NCBI GenBank assembly: GCA_031308135.1
Contig: JAHLJT010002630.1
Location: 97,384,141-97,448,140 of the forward strand
Length of the DNA stretch: 64,000 nucleotides
Direction: 5' to 3'
Source: Acheta domesticus
Taxonomy: Eukaryota > Arthropoda > Insecta > Orthoptera > Gryllidae
This document shows positions 1 through 9,941 of the stretch, one piece after another. Position 1 is the first letter of the stretch; the number at the start of each line of letters is the position of its first letter. The notes below the pieces were generated by a model. The model was not told the DNA's origin. It made no database searches and saw only the letters and a program-made list of their open reading frames with translations. Both the position numbers and the translations under genes were made by a program.

Positions 1-221
1 TGTTTCAATCGTATCATTTACTGGCGTATCACAGTCCTCCATGAGATCACACTCATCCTCCAAATGTTCTTTTTTCAGCACCAAACTCGCAGGCTGGGAA
101 GTTTCACCTCTCTCAGCAACGTCTTGTCCAGAAGGCACTTCATTGCTCAATTGAGAAGGCAGCTCTTGGGCAGGAGACACCAGGAATGATTCCACATTCC
201 CACGAGACGACTCGCTAGAAC
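1..221 (-). CDS. BTB-domain gene, exon 4 (partial, runs off window)
   Basis: This is the most downstream visible exon of the BTB gene, open throughout and continuing past base 1. The minus-strand acceptor (tgtag) sits at 222-223. The exon enters in phase 1, and exon 3 ends in phase 1, so the first codon is completed across an 8.4-kb intron. The peptide is Ser/Glu-rich (SSESSRGNVES near the start, EDECDLMEDCD near the edge), consistent with the disordered acidic linker between a BTB domain and a DNA-binding C-terminus in insect BTB transcription factors. The DNA-binding part would lie outside the window, so the zinc-finger assignment is inference. The exon link rests on phase and frame only; no transcript was seen. 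Confidence 0.75.
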
Positions 222-2619
222 CTACACATGAAACAGAAGGATAATTACAAAACCTGACTGCATTTTTTTATTTTTTTTATGCAAACAATACAATACAGGG
301 AAACACCCAATAATAATTAGGACATTAATAGATTAGAAACATAAATTGAAATCATTCAAATCAGGTATTTCGCATTACATTCAAATTTATAAATCAAGCA
401 ATTTCGAACAATCACATCATTGTTAGCACTTCAACACATCATCTATATTGGAGCACAATAAGAGTTTGTGCTCGCAAATGGAACCTTAAATATAATTCCA
501 GTAGAACGCGGTCCACGCATGAATTTCACCCAAGGAAATTTAGTAAACAATGTTGAGGAATCTATAAACTTATTTACCAGCTTGTACAAAAAAGAAAAGC
601 ATATTTCCTATGAGCATTGTTTTATGCAGATAGATTGTCTTAAAGCTGATTGATGTTTTAATAGTTTTTGTGTTTCTTACATTTAGATGAGCTCCTGAAG
701 AAGAGGAAAAGCAATCCTGTCGCCTTTATTTCAATTAACATAGCTTTAACTGAATTTATCATCTGATATAACAGCAAATCGCCATGAACACAATTTAAAA
801 CATTCATGCATTGTATGTCTTTACAGCCCACAGCTTTAGTGTCCACATTCATGTGCTCACCTGCTGCAAGCCCCTCCCTGATGAAGCCGAATCACAAGAC
901 AGTACTATTTGTAAACGATTTTGGTAATGTAATGATAATGATACAACTAAGAATTGCATCAAACATTTTTATCTACACATGACCTTTAAGGTATTTGGCA
1001 ACATTAAATCTATGTATTATCTCAATGACTTGGACATCATTTGTTTCCATAACAATGAAAACAAAGTTATTTTTCAGCATTAAAATCAATCAAAATTGCA
1101 CTCAGTAACAAACAATATTCTCAGAATTAACTCTATAAAAAATGTCGCACACAATATTTACCCAAGGTTTTTTAATTTATTTTTGAGAAAATGATGACCT
1201 CATTTCCAGGAAAATGTTTAGAAACTCTGTAAGACATCATTTGAAGCAAACACCTCTCAAATGAAATAAATTTGAGAAAAACCTCAGTTATGTAAATATC
1301 AATGGGAGAAACATTTCAAACAAATTGCATTTATGTAGTTTTGAAAAACTGAAAGGTTACATCAAAAGGTGTGGGCATCATTTTATCCCATCCATTTACA
1401 TCTATTCATTCAAAAAGTTTCGAGAAAAAATTTCAAGCATATTTGGAAAAATTTTGAAAATGTTCTAGGGTCTACATACAAAGTTCCCTCAAAAACTCAA
1501 ACATTGCTTTCAAATTCACAGGGCTTCAAGTTTAGCCAGATTGATCATGAAATTTTTATTTTGGAAAACATTCCGCAAATTGTTAAGGTGCAAGTGTAGT
1601 TCACCAGCAGATAAAGTCATAGACACGTAATTTGACAGAAAACAAAAAGAAAAATTGGTACCTGAGGATCATAATCATGGATATTTTTATTAAAATCCTA
1701 CCATCAATTTTCAGCAGAATTATAAAACTTTTATATTATACCATTTGCATTACATGTCTATACCTTTGAAGACAAAGTAAAAGTTAATATTTCAGAATTT
1801 TGCTATGTTGTTGTCCAGTTTTAAGTAAGAAGAAATACAAAACTGAACTACCAAGAACTTAGAGCTCACTATCATTAAATAGAAGAATCTACCACACAGT
1901 TTGAGTCTAAGCCCGCAAGGCCTTGTAGTTATTTCATTAAAATTATCTAATTCTTGGGGATTTGTGGAATATAATTTATCCATCAAACAGCCTTGCATTG
2001 AGTTCAAACTACAGTGACCGGATCCTCATTGATGAAAAGAAGGACTCTGTTGAAAAAATGGAGGACTTTTGGTGAAAAAAAGAAGGCAGGCCATAATTTA
2101 AATAACAATGTAATAAGTGACACATACTAGTGTGTACATGTTATATTGTATTATCATGCATGTATTCTGATAGATGTGAAGTACTGATACATGCAAAATA
2201 TAATGAATCTTTATCTGAAACAACCCTACATTTGAAACGGAGATGTAGGTACCAGGTACAAAAGTTTAACATTCAACTTCAGAATCTTTCCTTCCCATTT
2301 TGAGTGCAGGATATTTGTTGGCTTGGACATAAATTTGCGTTTCGGGTTTGACATTTTAACTATTACAACATACTTTTAGAAATATATATCTAGCAAAACA
2401 AAGCCACATGTGTTTCCTTCCTTGACAGGTTACTAAAAATCATGATTAAAAAAAAAAAACAACTGATTTTTAAAATTTTTAATTAAGTGTTTTGATTTAA
2501 ATCTGATCTACAATTAAATTTTCAATTTAGATAAAATTTTTAGTTATTTGAAAAAAAAATATAAAAAATTGAGAGGCTCCGTAGATAAAGGCACTATCCC
2601 ACTTGGACCTGGTTCTAAG
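222..2619. other. BTB gene intron 3, left part, no gene seen
   Basis: AT-rich intronic DNA of the BTB gene. Open frames here are short and show no family resemblance. The stretch around 1400-1600 resembles, at low identity, the dispersed repeat seen at 45600-45824, so it is probably an old copy of that family. Confidence 0.6.
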
Positions 2620-2735
2620 ATAGTAAGGTAATATATTAGTAATAGTAAGTATAGTAATAGTAATAGTAATAGTAATATATTAGTAATAGTATAAGTAATA
2701 GTAATAGTAAGATAGTAAGTAAGATATTACTAGAA
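2620..2735. repeat. TAGTAA microsatellite
   Basis: Imperfect array of TAGTAA/TAATAG units interrupted by ATATATT and AAGT variants. It is a simple sequence repeat in the intron. Confidence 0.9.
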
Positions 2736-2789
2736 CTTTCATAAAATAACTCGGAAATCATGGATTAGTAAAACCGACAATGATATAAA

Positions 2790-3131
2790 GACATTAAGTT
2801 TCAAATATGATGATTAAAAGAAGTGCAGAACAGTTGGTAGCTTTTTTGAAACCAATTTCGATTGCACTAGACAAAGTTCAAGCAAATTCCTGTACAACTG
2901 GTGCACATGTAGTGCACATACGGAAAACTTTAGAAAATGATTTGTCCGGCATTTTAAATTGTTTACAATTAAAGATTTTAAGTACACTTTATGAGCCAGC
3001 AGTAATTAATAGTTATTTTGTAAACTATTAGTTAACACCGAAATATTCTCTTGAATACATCTCTGCCTTATGGGAACAAGAAAAGAACAAACGTTTGAAT
3101 ATTTAAATCTAACTACTAATAACAAAAATCT
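2790..3131 (+). pseudogene. hAT transposase remnant, 5' part
   Basis: The frame from 2807 reads LKPISIALDKVQANS, matching the conserved stretch of hAT-family transposases where the substrate loop precedes the C-terminal dimerisation region. After the stop at about 3031, other frames still give hAT-like text (SLEYISALWEQEKNKR). The fragment ends at the TTAA where a piggyBac-like element was inserted, and resumes at 5812. It is dead: truncated and frame-broken. The family call rests on recognition of the motif only. Confidence 0.6.
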
Positions 3132-3590
3132 TTAACACTAGAACGACGGTAGCGGTCAAATTGACCGTTAGCGAAATTGCGATACCCACATTAAGCCCAT
3201 AATATCAGTTTAAATAACTACGCCTCTGAGAATGTGTCAGAAATTGAGTGAATTTTGCTATGCGAGTAATACATACTAGAATTTCTTTTGTATCTGTTCA
3301 TTTTCTTGTTTTATACCTAGAACGACGGCTGCGGTCAAACTGACCGCAGTGACAAAAATACACTCAAATCACTATTGTACGATAAATTATATTAATAATT
3401 ATTAATTATTTGCACTGTTATCAACATTTTTTTAAAAATTGCTTGTATTGTTAACTTTTATATTACTGTTGCGGAAAATTTCTACTTTGAACTCCCAGTT
3501 GATGTCAACGATTATATTGGCCGTTGTTTTTCTGTAGCTGGGATAGCGTTATTTGCACGTGTAGCTGCTGCACTGTCTCGCTCTCGTGAT

Positions 3591-3866
3591 ATGAGTGATG
3601 AAGATATTGTTCAATATTTGAAAAGTCTACCAAGTGACGAATCTGGAAGTGATACAGACGAACAGGATTTCTATACACATAGTGAAGATGAATACAATTC
3701 TGAAGATGCGGATAGTGACAATGAAGAAAACGAAGTGGAAAGAGACATTTCTCATCAATCTTTGTGTTCTTATATTAGTGTATCACAAGATCCATCTCCT
3801 TCAGATACGCTCTACTCATTTCTGGCAGAAATGAGAATCTGCCCCCGTCTCAACACAATTCTGTGA
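3591..3866 (+). pseudogene. piggyBac-like transposase, N-terminal piece
   Basis: An ATG-initiated open frame of 91 codons with a highly acidic Asp/Glu/Ser-rich sequence (SDEDIVQYLKSLPSDESGSD at the start), the composition usual for piggyBac transposase N-termini. It sits at the expected place, about 450 bp inside the left end. It breaks off where Penelope-like coding sequence begins; the piggyBac catalytic first half is missing. Confidence 0.65.
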
Positions 3867-4054
3867 CTGATCACAGAAAAAGACTCCACCACAATATAGA
3901 TTTTAATCGACCTAGAGTCCTTACGATAGAAGAAAACTATACTGGTAGATATACATTAGAATCATTACATATAAAATCCAACCAAACATTTAATTATCAA
4001 ACTGAATCTAATCTTTTCACACGTTTATATGATACTACTCTTGACCTTAAATAA
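3863..4054 (+). pseudogene. Penelope-like element, GIY-YIG endonuclease C-terminus
   Basis: Open frame of 63 codons reading DHRKRLHHNIDF, then RVLTIEENYTGR, LESLHIKS, NYQTES and LYDTTLDL. This order (H...H-I-D-F, a lysine/glutamate-rich N-Y-x-x-R segment, E-x-x-H-I, then N-x-Q) matches the end of the endonuclease domain that follows the reverse transcriptase in Penelope-like elements. The catalytic GIY-YIG residues and the whole reverse transcriptase are absent, so this is a 5'-truncated copy. Confidence 0.65.
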
Positions 4055-4740
4055 TAATCTAGTGTAATTACTATAGGCTTTCCATGCTTTATTGTTTATC
4101 TGCCAAACCCCCCTCCCCCTCCACTCAACCCCTCCCCATCCTTCATTCACTTGGTACCTTTCTTGTAACCTTCCGCCCGGTCCTGCAGCCACGTTTCCCC
4201 CTCCCTTCAAGATATTTCCCTTCCACCCTAGTTTGAAATCTAACGGCCATACCTCATTTCTCGTGAAAACATCTAAGTGCGAGGTACTAGATCAGAGAAA
4301 ACACGATGTCTTTCATTGATTCTTCTGGTCTTTATGACTTATTCAACTAAACTGTTATAATTTGGTGCAATCTGAATAGTTATGTTATTCTTCGACCTAA
4401 GCCAGGAATGTACATCGCTTACAAGAATGTTTGGATAATTGTAGGTGAGTTACACTGAAAATTTTTCTTGGGTCCATAGCCTTCGTACTGCCACACTATG
4501 CCAAATACATTTAAATATTGCAATGTAAATAGAAATTTAAAAAATTTTAAATATTTGACATTCTACTCAAGACATAATTTTGTATATATTTTGTCTTTTT
4601 AAATAATATGACCTGTAAAGGAGCAATCATAATCCTTTTAATTAAATTGTTTTATTATGACGAGTTTTAACAATAATTAGAATCATATGTTTTTATACTA
4701 GTTGTCTAATATATCTTGTTTGATTTTTATTGTAGTGTTC

Positions 4741-4791
4741 TGTATGTCACCTGATGAAGGACAAAAAGAAGTCCGAAACGCGTTGTGATAC
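4741..4791 (+). ncRNA. Hammerhead-ribozyme-like motif
   Basis: Core CTGATGA lies at 4751-4757 and GAAA at 4775-4778. They are joined by a 4-bp stem GGAC/GTCC (4759-4762 with 4771-4774) and an 8-nt A-rich loop. After GAAA comes a minimal C-GC-G stem III, then TT as the expected cleavage dinucleotide, then GTGATAC (4785-4791). That last piece pairs with GTA..TCAC (4742-4750), forming stem I with a two-base internal bulge. One extra A (4758) lies between core and stem II, so activity is uncertain. Minimal stem III hammerheads are known in Penelope-like elements, and the adjacent GIY-YIG remnant fits that origin. Confidence 0.6.
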
Positions 4792-4904
4792 CGCAAAGTG
4801 ATGTAACTATTTATAATGAATCTTATGTAATAAATATTTGTTATGTAAAATTTCAATGTTTACTGTCTATAAATTAAAAAAATCGGGTCATAACTGAACT
4901 TGAT

Positions 4905-5608
4905 AACTATTTTACAAATCTGAAACTAGCAAAGAGAAACAGTATTGTGGGCACAATGAATAAATGCGAGAAATACCACTTGCAGCAAAAACTAGTAAAG
5001 GAATACTTGATTCAACACAAGTTCTGAAGGACGACGGACATTACTCTCACTGTTTACCAAGGTAAACGAAACAAATATGTAATGATATTGAGCTCTCTTC
5101 ATCGTGAGGTTAAGGTTGGTTCAGGTACAAATAAGAAACCTGGCACTGTCATCTACTACAATAACACCAAGTGTAATGTTGACATATTAGATCAAATGGC
5201 TCGAAAATATTCCGTAAAGCCAGGGTGCCGTAAAGCTAGCTGTAAAGCTAGTGCACGTATTTTGTAATATGTTAGATTTCAGCGGAATAAATTGTTGGGC
5301 AGTATATAATGAATTCACAGGAAAGAAAATAAGTAGAAAAAAATATTCAAGATGTGTCCATAGAACTATGCAAAAAGAGTGTCAATAAGAAACAAACAGT
5401 CGGAACAACGCAGTTGGCGAAGAAACCCCGTCACCAATATTCCACTAAAAAATGTGACCACAAAACTGCGGATGAATGTGCTCACTACCAGAAACCTGTA
5501 CGAGGAAAATGCACCAAAAGCATGATAAATATTTGCTTAACTGTGGAGATTAACCTAGAAAACAAAATATGTATTGTTTGTCCATTTTCTGACAGTGTAT
5601 TGTCCTAG
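4905..5608 (+). pseudogene. piggyBac-like transposase, C-terminal half
   Basis: In successive frames this reads AKRNSIVGTMNK and KGILDSTQVLKDD, then (open frame 5082-5267) KPGTVIYYNNTKCNVDILDQ followed by MARKYS. The last is the piggyBac block containing the conserved VD-x-LDQM motif with its essential Asp. A final frame (5354-5608) ends with spaced cysteines (KKCDHKTADECAHYQKP, then two more Cys), a reduced version of the C-terminal cysteine-rich domain. Several stops and frame changes make it non-functional. Confidence 0.75.
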
Positions 5609-5811
5609 TAGAAGTAGTATTATTGTAATAGGCCCTATTGTTGTTGCATTGTTGGTGATAATTATTTTGCAATTGGTAATTTAACATAATAAAACTACAA
5701 AAACATAAACATTGTGTCTTAGTCTCATTAGTAAACGAATAAATGATTGCGGTCAAAATGACCGCTCCCGTCGTTCTAGGTATGTAGAAAAGGCCGTCGT
5801 TCTAGTGTTAA

Positions 5812-6275
5812 ATTTGAACAGCTTGTTTTACTGGAAGACATTCAGATCCAACAGTTATGAAAGAAATCGCATTCAAAGAGTAGTGTAAAAGTGTGCACGT
5901 CATGAAAACGTTGTTTGCAGAAAAAGAAATGAACATCGTAAAACATTTATTAGCATCAGCAAGCATCTTTAGTTAGTATGGAACAACTTTTTTCAACATT
6001 TGGACACATGCAATCAAAAAATTGAAATCGCCTTGGAACAGAATAAGTAGAAAATTTGGTGTTCCTTCATAAACAACAAAATAATTCATAGGAGCTATGA
6101 TAGTTCATTGTTTATTAATAAAAAAATATTTTAAATGTTATGTATTCTAATTCTTTTCTTTATCACCTTAAAATTTTTAATAATTCTTCATAAAATTTAC
6201 AATCAATTATACTTTTGATTTAAATCAACAATTTTTTTGTGTGAATTATTTGATTTAAATCACTTCATGTAAATC
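5812..6275 (+). pseudogene. hAT transposase remnant, 3' part
   Basis: Continuation of the hAT copy split by the piggyBac-like insertion. At 5978-6019 the frame reads MEQLFSTFGHMQSK, the signature of the hAT C-terminal dimerisation domain, preceded by a broken LASAS-type stretch. Downstream (6215-6275) the DNA has GATTTAAATC-rich sequence that also occurs near 2490, so these may be the outer ends of the hAT element. It is full of stops. Confidence 0.7.
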
Positions 6276-6599
6276 ATTGAAACACTGCTCGACAGAATAA
6301 CCAACAGATCAGAAAGCTGCCAACTCTCGAATCGCAGAGAAGGGAGAACATTCTAGTGAAAGGGCTGCCACGTACAGACACGTTAGTGTAATCAGGAGTC
6401 AAAACAGATAATTTCAAAATATTACACTCGCAGGCGAGCAAGATACAGAAAGGAAGACATTTCGTGGGTTTTAAAAAATCTCCTCCAACTCCAGACACGG
6501 CATGTCCTGATAAAAGAGGATGACTGGTCACCCTGGCTCAAGTTCAATTTCGATCAGCAACTACAACTACCCAAGCCGAGCAGATTCAAACTATATCAT

Positions 6600-6704
6600 T
6601 ATAATTAAATTTGTTCAAAGAATTGGTTGGCCCGCCAGGGATTCGAACCCGAGCCTTCTGGTTTACGCCTAGCTGCTCTGACCACTAAGCTACCGAGTCA
6701 ACCA
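6600..6704 (-). repeat. tRNA-derived SINE, copy 1
   Basis: On the minus strand this has a tRNA-like head with an A box (TAGCTTAGTGGTCAGAGC) and a B box (GGTTCGAATCC), followed by a short tail (CAATTCTTTGAACAAATTTA). The anticodon stem contains a bulge and the acceptor arm is imperfect, so it is a SINE rather than a tRNA gene. A second copy with the same tail lies at 8156-8260. Confidence 0.75.
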
Positions 6705-6756
6705 ACCCTTTGAACAGTTTTTCACGAGCTCACTATCATTCCTTGTATGTATATAT

Positions 6757-8017
6757 ACAGGGTGAGTCACGTAACTTTAGCACCTCCTGTAACTTTTGAA
6801 CGGTCGAAGTTATTGCAATGCAGTTTTCACGGAAGTGCATTAGGGAAAGGGGCTAATTGATACGTGCATTAATTTTTATTTTATCACTTCTATTTTACGA
6901 GATTTTTTAGGTAACTTTGTTTTTTCAAATGGAACTATACATATTTTTTCAGTCCACCATGACGAGCGTAAAAAGACGAATCCAATGATGTACATATTGT
7001 CATATGTTAGATAAGGATTTTTTTGATTAATTTTGATTTTTGCGACCGGGGTTTAACGGACGTTTTGAATAGTCCACCACACAAGGTCACACAGCGCTCC
7101 ACCAGCACACGTGCGCCAGGCGAAGGGAAGGGAAGGGGAGGGATCTTATTTGAAAATACGAAACATAGTATTCCAAATATTCACAAAACCATTGCAGTTT
7201 TTTCCTGAACTGTGCTTTCCATCCTTCCACATTTTCAGATTTTCGTCTTTCTTTGATTGAAGGAATTAAAGGATGGAAAATAAGGATTTGTCATAAGTTT
7301 GTATTGTAATAAAATTGTTTATAACTTCAACTCCATTTAATGGGATTTCATAAGATACGTAGTAATGGGATCTTGAAACAAAGCACAGTAAGAATAAATA
7401 ATTAAAACGGCACAAAAATATATTGTATATTTTGAGCAAACAATTTCAATGTTAATACGAATATAATAATAACTTAGGGATAGAAATACTCTTATTTCAA
7501 TAAATACTTCTTAAGACAAATCCGTATTTTCAATCCCTAAGAAACCCAAATTACTGAAAATGGATTAAGATGAAAAGGAGAGTTCAGGAAAAAATGCAAC
7601 AGTTTTGTATTTTTCGTATCCTCAAGTACTTAAATCCCTTCCCTTCCCCGACCCCGCGTTTGCTGGGGGAGCGCTGCGTGACCTTGTGGGGCTGACAGTT
7701 ACAATGAAAATATCCGTTAAACACTAGTCGCAAAAAAATCACAATTACTCAAAAAATGCTCATCTAACATATGACAATATTTATATCTTTGGATTCGTCT
7801 TTTTACGCTTGTCATGATAGACTGAAAAAATATGTATAGCCCTATTTGAAAAAACAAAGTTACCTGAAATATCTCGTAAAATAAAAGTGATAAAAGAGAA
7901 ATCAATACACATATCAATTAGCCCCATTCCCTCATTCACTTCCGTGAAAACTGCATTGCAATATCTTCAACCTTACAAAAGTTACAGGAGGTGCTAAAGT
8001 TACGTGACTCACCCTGT
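6757..8017. mobile_element. Foldback DNA transposon with about 400-bp terminal inverted repeats
   Basis: It starts ACAGGGTGAGTCACGTAACT and ends with the reverse complement (AGTTACGTGACTCACCCTGT, allowing a mismatch). Left sequence 6757-7170 is mirrored by right sequence 7600-8017 at high identity. The match covers the internal CCTTCCC-rich block and the CACAAGGTCACACAGCGCT segment. Flanks are TATAT and ATATA, consistent with insertion in a TA-rich target. No transposase frame is present, so it is a non-autonomous element. It lies between two SINE copies. Confidence 0.85.
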
Positions 8018-8022
8018 ATATA

Positions 8023-8350
8023 ATTGTCACCATTCCTGTCACCTTGTTGGAAGCTATAAGCTCGGAGAATATGTTCCGCAGCCATAAAGAATCAACACCC
8101 AGGGGGTGCTGATAGAATCCAAATTGTGACCATGTTACCAAGTAACAATGCGTTTTAATAATTAAATTTGCTCAAAGAATTGGTTGGCCCAACCGGGATT
8201 CAAACCCGGGCCTTCTGGTTTACGCCCAGCTGCTCTGACCACTAAGCTACCAAGTCAACCCTAGGTGTTGATTCTATATTACTGCGGAACATATTCTCCG
8301 AGCGTATCACTTCCAACAAGGTGACGGGAATGGTGACAATTATATAAATA
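8023..8350. repeat. Inverted repeat arms enclosing SINE copy 2
   Basis: The segment 8023-8105 (TTGTCACCATTCCTGTCACC ... GAATATGTTCCGCAG ... ATCAACACC) is repeated in inverted orientation at 8256-8350. The roughly 150 bp between the arms holds the SINE at 8156-8260. This suggests a small foldback element that captured the SINE, or a rearrangement between two inverted copies. Confidence 0.75.
8156..8260 (-). repeat. tRNA-derived SINE, copy 2
   Basis: Minus-strand tRNA-like head with an intact B box variant (GGTTTGAATCC) and a clean CTGG/CCAG anticodon stem whose loop is GCGTAAA, followed by the CAATTCTTTGAGCAAATTTA tail shared with copy 1. The loop would place GTA as anticodon, but the base before it is C instead of the invariant T, and a tail follows, so this is a SINE, not a tRNA-Tyr gene. 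Confidence 0.75.
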
Positions 8351-8617
8351 TCATTATGATCCAATTCATAAAACATATTTGAATTAACTAAAAAGGAACA
8401 CTTCATGACATTATCAGGCATCAATTGCTTAAGGCAATGTTTAAATGGCATTCTAGTGTGGCCAATTGAATAACACATTTATTACGTTCACCAATTCTTG
8501 GTTTTCAAACATAACTTCGATAGGTCAATATCCTGAACTATCGAAAGCTGTATAGGAGCTGCAATGATCTAATAAGAGATTTACACAATGGAAGTAGCGA
8601 AATGTCCATTCACATAC

Positions 8618-9077
8618 TTGAGAAAATGTTAAAATCCTCTTCACCACAAATTGAAGCTGTTCTGACAACCATTTCTCTCTGGAAATTTCCAGCTCCAGGC
8701 TCACAACTTTTAACATTTACTGATGTTTTGTTTCTGCTCTCTGAAAATGCATGATACAAAGGTTCCTGCTTTATGGTTACTTCAGAGTCTGCAAACACTT
8801 CATCACATCCTAGAGGTCGATGATGTTCAGCCACATGTTTCAATGATGTTGCTGACTGTACATTCTCACTTGAGGCACTGAATGTTTCAACAGGAACAGA
8901 AGAGTTTGTTTGTACAGTATCAGAGTAGCTGTCTGAAAAGTGGAGATGCTGCTGCGAATAATTTTCAAGGCTTCCAAGGTTAGCATTAATACCATGAACT
9001 TCACTGGCAACTTGATTATTCTCAGATGAACCCTGAGGAAGATTTTCAGCAGTACTGCTGGATTGCTTCTTATTCTT
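8618..9077 (-). CDS. BTB-domain gene, exon 3
   Basis: Minus-strand exon bounded by an acceptor (tttcag) at 9078-9080 and a donor GTATGTG at 8611-8617. It enters in phase 0, exactly continuing exon 2, and leaves in phase 1, matching exon 4. It begins KNKKQSSSTAENLPQGSSEN, is Ser/Asn/Gln-rich and contains TIKQEPLYHAF, an I-K-x-E-P motif matching the SUMO-site consensus, common in transcription-factor linkers. Without splicing the frame would end five bases after the donor at a TGA, so the donor choice matters. Confidence 0.8.
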
Positions 9078-9157
9078 CTGAAAGAAACACAACAAATATT
9101 ATTCAAGTTTTGGTAAATTACGAAAACAAATAACAAATTTTATCACTGTTTACATAC

Positions 9158-9349
9158 ATAATCCTGAGTAAAAGTATTTAGGCCCTTGATCTGCAGGGAC
9201 TGAGCAAGTGTCAGAAACGCTTTCAAGTTTCTTTCTGGAATATGAGTCTCCCCTTGGTATACAAAATCAATCACAGCCTTCAGTGTTTCAAATGATGCGT
9301 TTAGGAGGACGATAAATAGGTGCTTTCCAGAGTCCTCTTGAAACAGCAT
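9158..9349 (-). CDS. BTB-domain gene, exon 2 (second half of BTB fold)
   Basis: Minus-strand, phase 0 in and out (acceptor tag at 9350-9352, donor GTATGT at 9152-9157). It encodes the second half of the BTB domain: MLFQEDSGKHLFIVLL, then FETLKAVIDFVYQGE, then LKAFLTLAQSLQIKGL. The V-I-D-F-x-Y-x-G-E and A-x-x-L-x-I-K-G-L motifs are diagnostic of insect Tramtrack/Bric-a-brac type BTB domains. The split in the middle of the fold after PYFH is at a position common in insect BTB genes. Confidence 0.9.
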
Positions 9350-9770
9350 CTACAGAAACCAACACAGACAAATAATGCGAAAAAGAGTAGCATTTCTTCT
9401 CTAAAACATCACTTCAAAACATAAAGCACAAATCTGTGACTCTGTTTCAGTTACAATACAAATACAAAGTCAGATCCAATATGTGTCACAATTGATCTGA
9501 TGCTCTGACATCTTCAAAATGTATTTTAATAAAAGATTGCTACGTACATAGTAAAGAGAAAGTATTCACAATGCTGCAGCGGAAAGCAACTTTTCGACAG
9601 AAGTGCTAGTTTTGTGCTAGGTAGAAAACAACTTTCCTCCTAGCTCTCTGATCTAGAAGACCACAGTGTGGCATGCGGATAAATAGCGTTATAACTGAGA
9701 AACCTTTAGTATCTTCATCAAAAGTAAAAATTGAGCCATTAAAAGTGCTAAAAATCTCATTTTAACTTAC

Positions 9771-9941
9771 ATGAAAGTAAGGGCTGCAAGCAGATAAAAC
9801 CAGCCTATGAGCTTTCAGGCACTGACCCTCAGCAGAGAGAGTACAATCCACCAAAAAATTATTCTCCAATAAAGTTTTATATTCCGCAGCAAGTTCACTG
9901 GTGTGGTTTTTCCAACATACAGATAACACTGGTTCTGCCAT
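9771..9941 (-). CDS. BTB-domain gene, exon 1 coding part
   Basis: Encodes 57 residues from the ATG at 9939-9941, ending at donor GTAAGT (9765-9770). It contains the BTB first half: FLVDCTLSAEGQCLKAHRLV followed by LSACSPYFH, i.e. the D-x-x-L, KAH-x-x-V-L-S-A-C-S-P-Y-F blocks. Short leaders of this kind ahead of BTB are usual. An acceptor (tttcag) at 9965-9967 shows that the 23 bases upstream of the ATG are 5' UTR spliced from an exon farther upstream. BTB proteins of this class dimerise and act in the nucleus as transcription or chromatin regulators; which one this is cannot be told from the window. Confidence 0.9.

Larger units (their letters stand above)
3855..4870 (+). mobile_element. Penelope-like element, 5'-truncated, nested in piggyBac-like element
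   Basis: It begins with the C-terminal end of a GIY-YIG endonuclease frame (3863-4054), continues into a long AT-rich 3' region, and contains a hammerhead-like motif (4741-4791) such as Penelope-like elements carry in their terminal repeats. piggyBac transposase sequence resumes at about 4905. 5' truncation is normal for these retroelements. The exact ends are not resolved; both boundaries are placed by loss of piggyBac similarity. Confidence 0.6.
3132..5811 (+). mobile_element. piggyBac-like element with TTAA target duplication
   Basis: TTAA lies at 3132-3135 and 5808-5811. Immediately inside are matching inverted ends: CACTAGAACGACGG at 3136 and its reverse complement ending at 5807. Each end also has a second subterminal copy of the AGAACGACGG unit next to a GCGGTCA/TGACCGC motif (3318-3352, 5750-5781), the short-repeat organisation typical of piggyBac ends. 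Inside are two pieces of a piggyBac transposase (3591-3866 and about 4905-5608), with a Penelope-like fragment between them. The element inserted into a hAT remnant, which dates it as younger than the hAT copy. Confidence 0.88.

Noticed and set aside
6624..6704. Possible tRNA gene on the minus strand (also 8174-8258 and 45155-45245)
   Set aside because: A and B boxes are present but arms are bulged or mismatched, the base before the anticodon is wrong, and a shared non-tRNA tail follows. They are SINE heads.
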